NCBI GenBank assembly: GCA_900078375.1 | Contig: FLQS01000089.1 | Coordinates: 1 to 64,000, forward strand | DNA from: an uncultured Mycobacterium sp. | Lineage (GTDB): Bacteria; Actinomycetota; Actinomycetes; Mycobacteriales; Mycobacteriaceae | Direction: 5' to 3' | Length of the DNA stretch: 64,000 nt | Part shown: positions 7,601 to 16,053 of the stretch, one piece after another | Numbering within the stretch: the stretch's first letter is position 1 | Layout of the letters: every line of letters starts with the position of its first letter | Translations under genes and position numbers: made by a program | The notes under the pieces: model-generated | Told to the model about the DNA's origin: nothing | The model's input: the letters and a program-made list of their open reading frames with translations, nothing else | The model's database searches: none

Positions 7601-8701
7601 CTAAGCGTCGAAGTCGACGGTCAATGAGTCGGTGATGGCGAAGGACTGACATGTCAGGACGAAGCCTGCGTCGATCTCTGGTGGATCGAGTGCGTAGTTG
7701 CGACGCATATCGACTTCTCCGTGAGTCACCTTCGCCCGGCATGTTCCGCACACTCCCCCCTTGCATGCGAACGGAAGGTCATCGCGCACCCGCTGGGCGC
7801 CATCGAGGATCGACATGTCCCGCAGCAGTGACAGGGTGCTCTCGGAACCGTCCAGGACGATCGTCACTTCACTGACCGGCCCCGAGGCCGCGGCTGCGGT
7901 GTGTTCGGCCGGCACCGGCGCGGCGTCCTCGACGAAGAACAGCTCCCGGTGCACTCGCTCCATATCGACACCGAGGTCCTCTAACGCGGCTTCGGCGTCT
8001 TTCACCATGCCGAACGGACCGCAGAGCCAGAAGTGGTCGACTGCCTCCACGGCCACAAGGCGTTCAAGCAGTGTGCGGATACGCTCCTGGTCGAGCCGTC
8101 CGCTGAACAGCTCTGATGCGCGCGGTTCGCGGGAAAGAACATGTACGACTTGAAGTCTCGATCCGTAAGCGTCCTTCAAATCGGCCAGCTCATCAGCGAA
8201 CATCACGGTGTTGGCACGCCGATTCCCGTAAAACAGTGTGACAGTCGAATCCGGCTCTGCGAGTGCAGAGGCTGCGATCGACAGGACCGGAGTGATGCCC
8301 GAACCGGCCGCGATGAGCACATGATTAGCCGCCGTGCCGAGATCAGCGGTGAAGCTTCCCGATGGTGGCTGGATGTCGACCTCGTCACCAGGTCCCAACT
8401 GGCGGACCAACCATCCTGAGAAGGCACCGCCGGGCACTTCGCGCACACCGACACGGGGGCTCGTCCCCGCCGCCGAACAGATCGAATAGGTACGTCGCTG
8501 CTCGACGCCGTCGATGGTGCGGCGGACCGTCACGGACTGCCCGGGGATGAAGACGAACTCCGCTGTGCATTCGTCCGGGATGGCAAAGGTGATGGCGGCT
8601 GCGTCCTCACAGAGTCGCTGCACCTCGGCGATGCGCACCGTTCGAAACGGCCGGTTACGCAACGCGCGGCCGGTCGGTGCGGAAAGTTCGGCAGTGGTCA
8701 T
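7601..8701 (-). CDS. paaE: Phenylacetyl-CoA epoxidase reductase subunit
   Basis: Passes electrons from NAD(P)H through FAD and a [2Fe-2S] cluster to the diiron site of PaaA. Domain order in 366 aa: FAD-binding ('RRTYSICS'), NAD-binding ('AAGSGITPVLSI' and 'LCGPFGMV'), then a C-terminal plant-type ferredoxin domain with the ligands CxxxxCxxC ('CKGGVCGTC') and a further Cys near the end ('VLTCQSF'). The ATG abuts the paaD stop codon (TGA-ATG), showing translational coupling. Confidence 0.95.
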   Translation of the reverse strand: MTTAELSAPTGRALRNRPFRTVRIAEVQRLCEDAAAITFAIPDECTAEFVFIPGQSVTVRRTIDGVEQRRTYSICSAAGTSPRVGVREVPGGAFSGWLVRQLGPGDEVDIQPPSGSFTADLGTAANHVLIAAGSGITPVLSIAASALAEPDSTVTLFYGNRRANTVMFADELADLKDAYGSRLQVVHVLSREPRASELFSGRLDQERIRTLLERLVAVEAVDHFWLCGPFGMVKDAEAALEDLGVDMERVHRELFFVEDAAPVPAEHTAAAASGPVSEVTIVLDGSESTLSLLRDMSILDGAQRVRDDLPFACKGGVCGTCRAKVTHGEVDMRRNYALDPPEIDAGFVLTCQSFAITDSLTVDFDA

Positions 8702-9220
8702 TCAGATTTCCTTGAATCGGTCGAACGGCTCACCGCACGAGCGGCATCGGTGCAGCGACTTGCACGCGGTCGAGCCGAAGGCTGACGTCTGCTCGGTGTC
8801 GAACGAATCGCATTGGGGGCACTGCACGATCTGCCGGATTGGCGACAACGTCAGCGGCACAGGACCGGCCGTCGGCGTGGTGACGTCGTGAGGCGGAGCA
8901 ATGCCATGCTCTTCGAGCTTCCGGCGACCCAACGGTGTGATCCAGTCCGAGGTCCACGCGGGTGTCAACACGGTTCGCACATCAATCCGATCGAACCCCG
9001 CTGCGGTGAGGGCATACTCAAGGTCGGCGCGCATCGTGGCCATCGCCGGGCATCCCGAATAGGTCGGCGTGATCGTGACGACGATGGTGCCATTGGGGTC
9101 TTCCTGAATGTCCCGGAGGACTCCGAGGTCGACCAGGCTGAGCATGGGCATCTCGGGATCGGTCACCCGCGCGGCAACGTCGCGAGCCCGGTCCACTGCG
9201 TCCACCGTCGTGACCGTCAT
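8702..9220 (-). CDS. paaD: Phenylacetyl-CoA epoxidase maturation factor
   Basis: DUF59/MIP18-type protein thought to help assemble the Fe-S cluster or metal centre of the epoxidase. N-terminal half carries 'VTDPEMPMLSLVDLGVLRD' and 'TPTYSGCPAM', standard for PaaD. The C-terminal half has four or more cysteines (CPQC...C...CRSC) of a zinc-ribbon-like domain. About 172 aa from the ATG preferred here, which has GGTGAT in front; a GTG 12 bp upstream is an alternative and overlaps the paaC stop. Sits between paaC and paaE as usual. Confidence 0.92.
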   Translation of the reverse strand: MTVTTVDAVDRARDVAARVTDPEMPMLSLVDLGVLRDIQEDPNGTIVVTITPTYSGCPAMATMRADLEYALTAAGFDRIDVRTVLTPAWTSDWITPLGRRKLEEHGIAPPHDVTTPTAGPVPLTLSPIRQIVQCPQCDSFDTEQTSAFGSTACKSLHRCRSCGEPFDRFKEI

Positions 9221-9225
9221 CGGTA

Positions 9226-10146
9226 TCACCACGTCCCCGTCGGATGCGCACGAGCCACGGACTGCATCTCTGCCAGCAGGTAGCTCAAGGCTTCTGTGTG
9301 GGTACCGTCTCGTCCAGAACGTCGGGCTACCAGTGGAGCGGGCCGAACATCAAGCCGTTGCACGGACGCCGCTCGGAAGATCTGGTCAAGAACGCCGTCG
9401 ACTTCATCACGCAGTGTCGAGGAGTCCACGGCGGCACCAGCTGCCGCCAGCCTCTGCTCAGTAGCGTTCGGTGCGAACAGTTCCGCAATGTAGGGCCAGA
9501 CTTCTGCTACCGCAGTGTCGAGGCGGCGGCGCGATTCCTCGGTTCCGCCCGCCAGAGTCACAAACCAGCGAGCGGCGTAATCACGATGGTAAGTCAACTC
9601 CTTGACGCCCTTGGCTGCCACGGCGGCGAGTACGGGGTCGCGGGAATCCCGAAGCCGCTGCAGTACCGCCAGTCGATACACCGCGAAAACGAGTAATCGC
9701 ACCATGCTGAAGGCGAAGTCGCCATTCGGCAACTCCACCAGCCGCACGCAGCGGAATAGCGGCTCGTCTCGGAAAAAAGCCAACGCGTCTTCGTCCGGCA
9801 CAGGCGAGCCTTCTGGCAATACCGGGACAATCGCCGGATCTGCCGCTGCAGCGCGGGCCAGTAGTAGCCGGGCCTGGCCTAGGAGGTCCAGCCCGATGTT
9901 GGCGAGGGCGACCTCTTCCTCGAGTTCGGGTGCGTTGGTGCACCATTGGGCCAGCCGCTGCGCGGAGATCAGAGCGTCGTCGGCGAGCATTAGGCAGTAC
10001 GACGCCAAGTCTTGGCCGTCGATCCCCGCGGCCAAGGTGGTGTCGACACCCTTGAGCGGGTCGTCGAAGCTGGTGCCGAACGCCCATTGGTCGTGAGCGT
10101 CAGTGTCAACGAGGCCGGCGTAGGCAGAATCGTGGTCGTTCATCAT
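9226..10146 (-). CDS. paaC: Phenylacetyl-CoA epoxidase structural subunit
   Basis: Ferritin-like partner of PaaA in the epoxidase core. It lacks the complete diiron ligand set and serves a structural role. 306 aa with 'YCLMLADDALISAQRLAQWC', 'LANIGLDLLGQARLLL' and 'KELTYHRDYAARWFVTLAGG', all typical of PaaC. Two consecutive ATG codons follow a GGAGG site. It is separated from paaB by 16 bp in the conserved A-B-C-D-E order. A slightly long N-terminus ('DSAYAGLVDTDAHD') is common in actinobacterial versions. Confidence 0.94.
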   Translation of the reverse strand: MMNDHDSAYAGLVDTDAHDQWAFGTSFDDPLKGVDTTLAAGIDGQDLASYCLMLADDALISAQRLAQWCTNAPELEEEVALANIGLDLLGQARLLLARAAAADPAIVPVLPEGSPVPDEDALAFFRDEPLFRCVRLVELPNGDFAFSMVRLLVFAVYRLAVLQRLRDSRDPVLAAVAAKGVKELTYHRDYAARWFVTLAGGTEESRRRLDTAVAEVWPYIAELFAPNATEQRLAAAGAAVDSSTLRDEVDGVLDQIFRAASVQRLDVRPAPLVARRSGRDGTHTEALSYLLAEMQSVARAHPTGTW

Positions 10147-10162
10147 GATCAGTCCTCCGTCA

Positions 10163-10531
10163 TCACATGTGGGGGACGTTGTCGGGAATGTCGTAGAAGG
10201 TCGGATGCCGATAGACCTTGTCGCCGCTCGGCGCGAAGAACGGATCTTTCTCAGCAGGACTGGAAGCCACGATGTCTGAGGAGCGGACCACCCAGAGGCT
10301 CACGCCTTCATTGCGGCGCGTGTAGACGTCGCGGGCGTGCCGCAGCGCCATCCCGTCGTCTGCCGCGTGGAGCGATCCGACGTGCACATGGTTGAGGCCG
10401 CGTTTTCCGCGGACGAACACTTCGTACAGTGGCCAGCCTGCGGCGACCTGGACCGTGTCCGTCGTCGTCGCAACGCTGTCGACCCTGACGGCCCCGTGAC
10501 CGCCTTCTGTCGTGAACTCGTTCTCACTCAA
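10163..10531 (-). CDS. paaB: Phenylacetyl-CoA epoxidase subunit B
   Basis: Small bridging subunit that links PaaAC dimers. 122 aa with '[21 protein letters not shown]', '[21 protein letters not shown]' and '[14 protein letters not shown]', diagnostic of PaaB. The apparent start is a TTG overlapping the paaA stop (TTGA), an unusual start but the only in-frame one giving the family N-terminus. N-terminal extension '[17 protein letters not shown]' is longer than in proteobacterial PaaB. Confidence 0.92.
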   Translation of the reverse strand: MSENEFTTEGGHGAVRVDSVATTTDTVQVAAGWPLYEVFVRGKRGLNHVHVGSLHAADDGMALRHARDVYTRRNEGVSLWVVRSSDIVASSPAEKDPFFAPSGDKVYRHPTFYDIPDNVPHM

Positions 10532-11487
10532 CGTGATTGACCTTCCGACTTTGCCGCGAACGCGCTCGCGGCCTCACGTACCCATGTCCCGCCATCGTGC
10601 GCACGCTTGCGATTGGCGATACGTTCGACGTTGCACGGACCGTGACCCTTGACCACGTCCATGAACTCGTCCCAGTCCGGGGTGCCGAAGTCATGTGCGC
10701 CCCGCTCCGCGTTCCACCGGAGCTCGGGATCGGGCAGCGTCACTCCGAGTACGGCCGCCTGTGGCACCGACATGTCGACGAAGCGTTGTCTGAGTTCATC
10801 GTTGGTGTGTCGCTTGATACCCCAGGCCATGGACTGTTCGGTGTTTGGGGAATCCGTGTCGGGCGGTCCGAACATCATCAGTGCCGGCCACCACCACCGG
10901 TCGACCGAGTCCTGGACCATCGAGCGTTGTGCATCCGCGCCGGACATCATGGTCATCAAGAGTTCGTAGCCCTGTCGCTGGTGGAAGGACTCTTCCTTGC
11001 ACACGCGGATCATCGCCCGTGCGTAGGGGCCGTAGGAACTGCGGCACAGCGGAACCTGATTGCAGATTGCCGCTCCGTCCACAAGCCAGCCGATCACGCC
11101 GACGTCAGCGTAGGTAAGCGTCGGGTAGTTAAAGATCGAGGAGTACTTCTGTTTCCCCTCGATCAGTTTGTTCGTGAGGTCTGCCCGATCTGCACCGAGG
11201 GTCTCTGCGGCCGAGTAGAGGTACAAACCGTGGCCGGCCTCGTCTTGCACTTTCGCCATCAGGATCGCCTTGCGGCGCAGTGACGGCGCACGCGTGAGCC
11301 AGTTGCCTTCGGGTTGCATCCCGATGATCTCGGAGTGGGCGTGCTGGGCGATCTGGCGGATAAGCGTCTTGCGATAGCCGTCGGGCATCCAGTCACGCGG
11401 TTCAACGCGCAGCCCGTCGGAGATTATCGTGTCGAACTCCGCATCCAGGTCGTCGCCTACCTGCGGTGACGTGGTACTCGCGGTCAT
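10528..11487 (-). CDS. paaA: Phenylacetyl-CoA epoxidase catalytic (diiron) subunit
   Basis: Oxygenase subunit that epoxidises phenylacetyl-CoA to the 1,2-epoxide. The 319-aa ferritin-like protein shows the two iron-ligand ExxH-type motifs 'DEAGHGLY' and '[12 protein letters not shown]', along with '[14 protein letters not shown]'-like and '[17 protein letters not shown]' regions typical of PaaA. First gene of the epoxidase operon, with a strong GAGGAGG site. A PaaR-type palindrome lies 16 bp upstream of the start, so repressor binding there would block the transcript or its promoter. Confidence 0.96.
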   Translation of the reverse strand: MTASTTSPQVGDDLDAEFDTIISDGLRVEPRDWMPDGYRKTLIRQIAQHAHSEIIGMQPEGNWLTRAPSLRRKAILMAKVQDEAGHGLYLYSAAETLGADRADLTNKLIEGKQKYSSIFNYPTLTYADVGVIGWLVDGAAICNQVPLCRSSYGPYARAMIRVCKEESFHQRQGYELLMTMMSGADAQRSMVQDSVDRWWWPALMMFGPPDTDSPNTEQSMAWGIKRHTNDELRQRFVDMSVPQAAVLGVTLPDPELRWNAERGAHDFGTPDWDEFMDVVKGHGPCNVERIANRKRAHDGGTWVREAASAFAAKSEGQSR

Positions 11488-11502
11488 CGATTCCTCCTCA
11501 TT

Positions 11503-11520
11503 ACCGACCGAACGATCGGT
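11503..11520 (-). promoter_or_regulatory. PaaR operator 1 (before paaA)
   Basis: 18-bp palindrome ACCGACCGAACGATCGGT in the 83-bp gap between paaG and paaA. Its reverse complement matches the operator between paaJ and paaR at most positions. Binding of the TetR-type PaaR is inferred from repetition at all paa promoters and from the symmetry. Confidence 0.75.
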
Positions 11521-11570
11521 TATTAAGTTTGCCGGGTTTCATCCAGATGCACAAGGTTGTCGCGAGGACT

Positions 11571-12371
11571 TCAATGGCCGACGAATGTGGGTCGTGTCTT
11601 CGCCAGGAACGCTTCGACTGCTGCGCTGTGGTCGGTTGATGCTCCCAGGCTCTGTTGCGCGGCTGCTTCGTGTGTGAGGACCTCGGACAGCGGAGCGGTT
11701 GCATTGTCGCGAATGAGGGCTTTTACCGCGGCGAACGCGGCTGTCGGACCTGCGGCCAGCTTCGTGGCGATACCGGATGCGTAAGCAGCAAGATCCTCGT
11801 CGCCGGTGACCTGGTGCACGATCCCCCAGTCTTTGGCGGTCGCCGCGTCGATGTTCTCTCCGAGCAGGAAGAGGGCTGTCGCGCGCCCCGCCCCGATAAG
11901 CCGCGGTAGCGACGCTGAGAGCCCCGAGTCGGCCGCGAGGCCGATGCCGGTGAACGCCGTCCCGAACTTCGTGCGCGCTCCGGCGATTCGGATGTCTGCG
12001 GCCAAGGCGAGTCCGAATCCGGCTCCGACGCATGCTCCGTTGATCGCGACCACCACCGGTACCGTGATCGCATTCAATGCCTCGACGATCGGGTTGTAGT
12101 GGTCCACAACGGTGTCCATCGCACGCGATGGATCAGCACGCAAGGCTTCGACGTGTTCCGCGAGGTCTTGACCCACGCAAAAGTTCTTGCCGGCCGCGAG
12201 GATGAGGACGGCACGCACTTCCGGGTCCCGGGCCACTGCCATCAGAGCATCGAGGAATTCGCGCTTCATAGCGCGGTTGAGCGCATTGGACGCCTCCGGC
12301 CGGTCCAGCCTGATGGTGCCGACACCGGCATTCACTGATAGCTCGACGGTGGCGGTGGTGGTTTCGGTCAT
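11571..12371 (-). CDS. paaG: 1,2-epoxyphenylacetyl-CoA isomerase (PaaG type)
   Basis: Crotonase-fold enzyme that converts the ring epoxide to oxepin-CoA. 266 aa with 'NFCVGQDLAEH', the oxyanion-hole 'GACVGAGFGLALAADI' and 'GLAADSGLSASLPRLIG'. The Asp of 'ADSG' corresponds to the PaaG catalytic Asp, and the two hydratase Glu residues are missing. This is why I call it PaaG rather than PaaF. Start chosen at the ATG after CAGGAG; the open frame extends far upstream only by chance. Last gene of the paaJ-F-H-G unit. Confidence 0.85.
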   Translation of the reverse strand: MTETTTATVELSVNAGVGTIRLDRPEASNALNRAMKREFLDALMAVARDPEVRAVLILAAGKNFCVGQDLAEHVEALRADPSRAMDTVVDHYNPIVEALNAITVPVVVAINGACVGAGFGLALAADIRIAGARTKFGTAFTGIGLAADSGLSASLPRLIGAGRATALFLLGENIDAATAKDWGIVHQVTGDEDLAAYASGIATKLAAGPTAAFAAVKALIRDNATAPLSEVLTHEAAAQQSLGASTDHSAAVEAFLAKTRPTFVGH

Positions 12372-12390
12372 GGTCGTCTCCTGAAGTTGC

Positions 12391-13254
12391 TCAAGCAGGC
12401 CAGTTGTAGAAGCCCTGCCCTGTCTTACGGCCAAGGTCGCGGTGGGCGACTTTGTCTCGCAGCAGTTGCGGTGGACGGAAGCGTTCGCCGAGGGTGGTGT
12501 GCAGATGCTCGGCGATGGCGAGCCGAACGTCGAGTCCGACGAGGTCGGTGGATCGCAGCGGCCCCATCGGGTGTCGGTACCCGAGTTCCATTGCCCGATC
12601 GATCGATTCCGCATCCGCGAGACCTTCCTCGAGCATACGGATCGCCTCGAGACCCAAGGCCACGCCGAGTCTGCTCGTCGCGAAGCCTGGTGAGTCACGC
12701 ACCACCACATCGGACTTGCCGAGTGCGTGTACCCAGTCGAGGACGTGTCGAAGGACCTCTCCGGTGGTCTCCGGTCCCCGCACGACCTCCACGAGCAGCG
12801 ATGCGGGCACCGGGTTGAAGAAGTGCATCCCGAGGAAACGCTGCGGATGATCCAGCGCGGCAGCAAGATCGGTGATCGACAGCGAGCTGGTATTCGATGC
12901 GAGTACTGCGCTCGGGTCGACCGCCTTCTCCGCGACGCTGAGTACTTGGATCTTCGCAGTGTGATCCTCGGGCACTGCCTCGATCACCAGCCCCGAATCG
13001 CTCGGTAGCTCCGTGATCGAAGTGACGGTGGCGATCCGGTCAAGAATATGCTCGGGATTACCTGCAAGAGCGCCCTTTTCGGCGGCTCGTTTGAGTCCTT
13101 TCGCCACTCGGTCTCGTGCCGCGTCGGCTGCGTCGTGGTTGGACTCGGCGATGGTCACCAAGGCGCCGGCGGCGGCGAATACCTGCGCGATTCCAGCGCC
13201 CATCCGGCCACCGCCGATCACGGAGACAGTCTTGGGGACTCGCTGAGGGGTCAC
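12391..13254 (-). CDS. paaH: 3-hydroxyacyl-CoA dehydrogenase (PaaH/FadB2 type)
   Basis: NAD-dependent oxidation of 3-hydroxyadipyl-CoA to 3-oxoadipyl-CoA. 287 aa: Rossmann motif 'VIGGGRMGAGIAQVFAAAG' at the N-terminus, 'SNTSSLSI', catalytic His region 'GMHFFNPVP', and the C-terminal helical 'GYRHPMGPL' and 'KTGQGFYNW'. It is the short single-domain form, unlike the ~475-aa enterobacterial PaaH. GTG start overlaps the paaF stop by 4 bp (GTGA). Confidence 0.9.
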   Translation of the reverse strand: MTPQRVPKTVSVIGGGRMGAGIAQVFAAAGALVTIAESNHDAADAARDRVAKGLKRAAEKGALAGNPEHILDRIATVTSITELPSDSGLVIEAVPEDHTAKIQVLSVAEKAVDPSAVLASNTSSLSITDLAAALDHPQRFLGMHFFNPVPASLLVEVVRGPETTGEVLRHVLDWVHALGKSDVVVRDSPGFATSRLGVALGLEAIRMLEEGLADAESIDRAMELGYRHPMGPLRSTDLVGLDVRLAIAEHLHTTLGERFRPPQLLRDKVAHRDLGRKTGQGFYNWPA

Positions 13255-13991
13255 GAGGTCTTCCTCTCGAGAAAATGCGTCATTCGTTCGAACTTGTCGG
13301 GGCTTTCGAACAGCACCGCCTGCGCAATATCGTCGAGCAGCGGATGTGGTGAATCCGCGTCGAGCACAGACTTCGAGAGCCGCAGGGCGAGTGCGGACTG
13401 CTTGGCGATGCGGTCCGCCCACGTACACGCCGTTGCCAACGCGGTGCCGTCTGCCACGACCTCGGCGACCAGACCGCATCGCAGTGCCGTTTGTGCATCG
13501 ATGATGCGCGCCCCCAGGATCAGCTGCTTGGCTATCGACTTACCGACCAGGTCAGCCAGCCGGTAGCTCGCACCTGCCGCGGCAAGGATTCCCAGTCCTG
13601 GTTCCGGGTTGCCGAACCGTGCCGCCTCGCCGGCGACCCGCAGATCGCATGCATAGGTCAGTTCGGCGCCGCCGCCGAGTGCGTTTCCCTCAACCGCAGC
13701 GATGGTCGGTAGTGGCAGCGCCGCGATTCGGTCGAAGACGCTGCGGTTGATCCCTGCGAGCGCCTCGTGTCGACCACGGGCACGCAACTCCGCAATATCG
13801 GCACCTGCAGCGAAATCCGTTCCGGTGCCGGTGAGGATGAGAATCCTCGGGTCGGCTTCGAGCTCGCTACAGACCCCGTGGAGTTCGGCCACCATCTCGG
13901 CATTGATGGCGTTGCGCTGTTGGGGGCGATGCAGTGCGACTACCACTCGGTCTTCACCGAGGGTGACCCGAAGCGTTGCGTAGTCCGTCAT
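13251..13991 (-). CDS. paaF: 2,3-dehydroadipyl-CoA hydratase (PaaF type)
   Basis: Enoyl-CoA hydratase acting after ring opening. 246 aa with 'DFAAGADIAELRARG', 'GNALGGGAELTYACD' and 'FGNPEPGLGILAAAG'. The two Glu residues expected for water addition are in place, distinguishing it from the PaaG-type paralogue two genes downstream. ATG overlaps the paaJ stop (ATGA). Part of a tightly packed paaJ-F-H-G operon. Confidence 0.85.
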   Translation of the reverse strand: MTDYATLRVTLGEDRVVVALHRPQQRNAINAEMVAELHGVCSELEADPRILILTGTGTDFAAGADIAELRARGRHEALAGINRSVFDRIAALPLPTIAAVEGNALGGGAELTYACDLRVAGEAARFGNPEPGLGILAAAGASYRLADLVGKSIAKQLILGARIIDAQTALRCGLVAEVVADGTALATACTWADRIAKQSALALRLSKSVLDADSPHPLLDDIAQAVLFESPDKFERMTHFLERKTS

Positions 13992-15208
13992 AGCGCCTCG
14001 ATGAGTACGGCGACCCCCTGGCCGACACCAACACACAATGTGGCAAGGCCGCGCGATCCGCCCTCACGCTCGAGACGGTTCAGCAACGTGACGATCAACC
14101 GAGCCCCCGAACATCCAAGAGGATGGCCGAGCGCAATCGCGCCACCGTCGGCGTTGACGATGTCCTCGTGCAGGTTCAGGCGACGCGACACCGCCAGGCT
14201 CTGCACGGCGAAGGCCTCATTCAACTCGATAGCGTCGAGATCGTCAGTCCTCCAGCCTGTTCGACTCAATACCCTCTGTGTCGCGGGGACGGGCCCCAGG
14301 CCCATCAGATTGGGCTGCAGGCCGGCACTGGCCGCCGCGACGACCCGCCCGCGCACGGAGAGTCCGTGCTTGTGAACGGCTTCCTCGCTAGCAAGGACAA
14401 CTGCCGCGGCGCCGTCCGAGAGCGGCGACGACGACCCAGCTGTCACAATGCCGTCCTGCCGAAACACCGGGCGTAGCCGCGTCAGGTTCTCGAGCGTGGT
14501 GGCGCGACGAGGCCCTTCATCGGTGTCGACGACACCGTCCTTGGTGGTGACGGGGACGATCTCTTTGACGAAGCGACCGGCATCCTGTGCGGCGATGGCC
14601 CGACTGTGGCTGCGCAGCGCGAAGGCGTCGGATTCCTCTCGGGTGATGCCGTCGAGCTGAGCGACGTCTTCGGCGGTCTCGCCCATCGACAACGTCACCT
14701 TCGACACTTCGGGACCGGCATCCGGCGACACGGCGGCATCCATCTCGGTGAATCGGGGATTCGTCAATCGCCAGCCCAGGGACGTGTCGAACATCGCACC
14801 CGGCCGTGCCCACGGGGTTCCAGGTTTGGCGATCACCCACGGCGCCCGAGTCATCGATTCGACGCCGCCGGCCACGATGACACCCGCATCGCCCGACCGG
14901 ATCGCTTGGGCCGCAGAGACAATCGCGGTGAGACCACTGGCGCACAGTCGATTGACGGTGTAGCCGGGCACCGTGTCGGGCAGCCCGGCCAGAAGCACCG
15001 CCATGCGCGCGACGTCTCGATTGTCCTCGCCCGCCTGGTTCGCCGCGCCGAGGATCACCTCGTCAACCGCGTCGCCTGGTACGCCGGCCCGTGAGACGAC
15101 CTCACTCAACACCGTCGCCGCCAGATCATCGGGGCGAACTGATGCCAGAGACCCGCCGTAGCGGCCTTGCGCCGTCCTCGCGCCATCGACGAGGAAAACC
15201 TCTCCCAC
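13988..15208 (-). CDS. paaJ: 3-oxoadipyl-CoA/3-oxo-5,6-dehydrosuberyl-CoA thiolase
   Basis: Thiolase that releases acetyl-CoA at two points of the pathway and finally gives succinyl-CoA. 406 aa with the nucleophile Cys89 in 'NRLCASGL', the His motif 'IALGHPLGCSGARL' and the terminal 'CVGVGQGVAVLIEAL'. N-terminus 'EVFLVDGARTAQGRYGGSL' is typical of PcaF/PaaJ. First gene of its operon; a PaaR operator lies 31-48 bp before the start and is shared with the divergent repressor gene. Confidence 0.93.
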   Translation of the reverse strand: MGEVFLVDGARTAQGRYGGSLASVRPDDLAATVLSEVVSRAGVPGDAVDEVILGAANQAGEDNRDVARMAVLLAGLPDTVPGYTVNRLCASGLTAIVSAAQAIRSGDAGVIVAGGVESMTRAPWVIAKPGTPWARPGAMFDTSLGWRLTNPRFTEMDAAVSPDAGPEVSKVTLSMGETAEDVAQLDGITREESDAFALRSHSRAIAAQDAGRFVKEIVPVTTKDGVVDTDEGPRRATTLENLTRLRPVFRQDGIVTAGSSSPLSDGAAAVVLASEEAVHKHGLSVRGRVVAAASAGLQPNLMGLGPVPATQRVLSRTGWRTDDLDAIELNEAFAVQSLAVSRRLNLHEDIVNADGGAIALGHPLGCSGARLIVTLLNRLEREGGSRGLATLCVGVGQGVAVLIEAL

Positions 15209-15238
15209 GAATCGCTCCTTTCGGTCTACTCTTGAATA

Positions 15239-15256
15239 ACCGACCGTTCGTTCGGT
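15239..15256 (+). promoter_or_regulatory. PaaR operator 2 (paaJ-paaR intergenic)
   Basis: 18-bp palindrome ACCGACCGTTCGTTCGGT in the 105-bp divergent gap. One site can control both the paaJ operon and the repressor gene itself, the usual arrangement for an autoregulated TetR protein. Confidence 0.78.
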
Positions 15257-15313
15257 GGTCTATAACAAATGCGAACAGTTCCGATGGACGACGACGAAAG
15301 CGGGTGAAATGCG

Positions 15314-15931
15314 ATGATGAACAGCGTGGTGGCGCCTAAATCACGCTCGAACGGTCAAGTGGGCCGACCGGGCTACGACTTGGACTCGCTTCTCGCCGTC
15401 GCCGTCGGAGTGTTCATCCAGCGCGGCTACGACGGCACGTCGATGGAACATCTGTCGGCGAAGCTGGGCATCAGCAAGTCGTCGATCTACCACCACGTCA
15501 GTGGCAAGGAGGAGCTACTCCGGCTCGCGACCGACCGCGCCCTCGACGCGCTCTTCACAGCGACCAGAGAAGTTGATACCACGACCGGCCCCGCCATCGA
15601 TCGCCTGGAGCACCTGGTCAGGCGCAGTATCCATGTTCTGGTTGACGAACTCCCCTACGTCACCCTGCTGCTGCGGATCCGCGGTAACACGCCCGTCGAG
15701 CGACGCGCTCTTGCGCGCCGCCGCGAATTCGACCACGTCGTCGGCGACCTCGTGCAGGAGGCCTGCGACGACGGGACGATCCGCCCAGGCGTCGACCCCG
15801 CCCTCACCAGCCGGCTCATCTTCGGAACCGTTAACTCACTGATCGAGTGGTACCGGCCGACCCGCACTCTCGACGCCGACGGCGTGGCCGACGCGGTTGC
15901 CGCGATGATCTTCGACGGCCTTCGCGCCTAG
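15314..15931 (+). CDS. paaR: TetR-family repressor of the paa genes
   Basis: 205-aa TetR regulator. N-terminal helix-turn-helix ('VGVFIQRGYDGTSMEHLSAKLGISKSSIYHH' region, residues ~30-62) followed by 'GKEELLRLATDRALDAL' and an all-helical ligand domain. Divergent from paaJ, with the shared palindrome between them. TetR-type PaaR proteins that release DNA on binding phenylacetyl-CoA are known in actinobacteria such as Corynebacterium; the same effector is likely here. Starts at tandem ATGs preceded by GCGATG; the exact one is uncertain. Confidence 0.88.
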   Translation: MMNSVVAPKSRSNGQVGRPGYDLDSLLAVAVGVFIQRGYDGTSMEHLSAKLGISKSSIYHHVSGKEELLRLATDRALDALFTATREVDTTTGPAIDRLEHLVRRSIHVLVDELPYVTLLLRIRGNTPVERRALARRREFDHVVGDLVQEACDDGTIRPGVDPALTSRLIFGTVNSLIEWYRPTRTLDADGVADAVAAMIFDGLRA

Positions 15932-15940
15932 GCAACGCGA

Positions 15941-15958
15941 ACTGACCGTTCGGTCGGT
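15941..15958 (+). promoter_or_regulatory. PaaR operator 3 (distal, before paaZ)
   Basis: ACTGACCGTTCGGTCGGT, one mismatch in each arm against operator 2. It sits just after paaR and upstream of the paaZ promoter region; together with operator 4 it would allow cooperative or looped repression. Confidence 0.62.
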
Positions 15959-15980
15959 TCCGAACTGTTCGCTCCAGTCC

Positions 15981-16009
15981 TTGACTCGCCGACACGGCCG
16001 CTGTAACAG
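15981..16009 (+). promoter_or_regulatory. Candidate paaZ promoter
   Basis: TTGACT (-35) and TAACAG (-10) separated by 17 bp, between the two PaaR palindromes. The predicted start point falls at or just before operator 4, a position where a bound repressor would block RNA polymerase. Confidence 0.45.
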
Positions 16010-16014
16010 TAGTT

Positions 16015-16032
16015 ACCGAACGAATGGACGGT
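16015..16032 (+). promoter_or_regulatory. PaaR operator 4 (proximal, before paaZ)
   Basis: ACCGAACGAATGGACGGT; its reverse complement aligns with operator 2 at nearly every position. It lies 22 bp before the paaZ start and overlaps the predicted transcription start. Confidence 0.68.
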
Positions 16033-16053
16033 TGGTAAAGGAGCGTGTCCGCT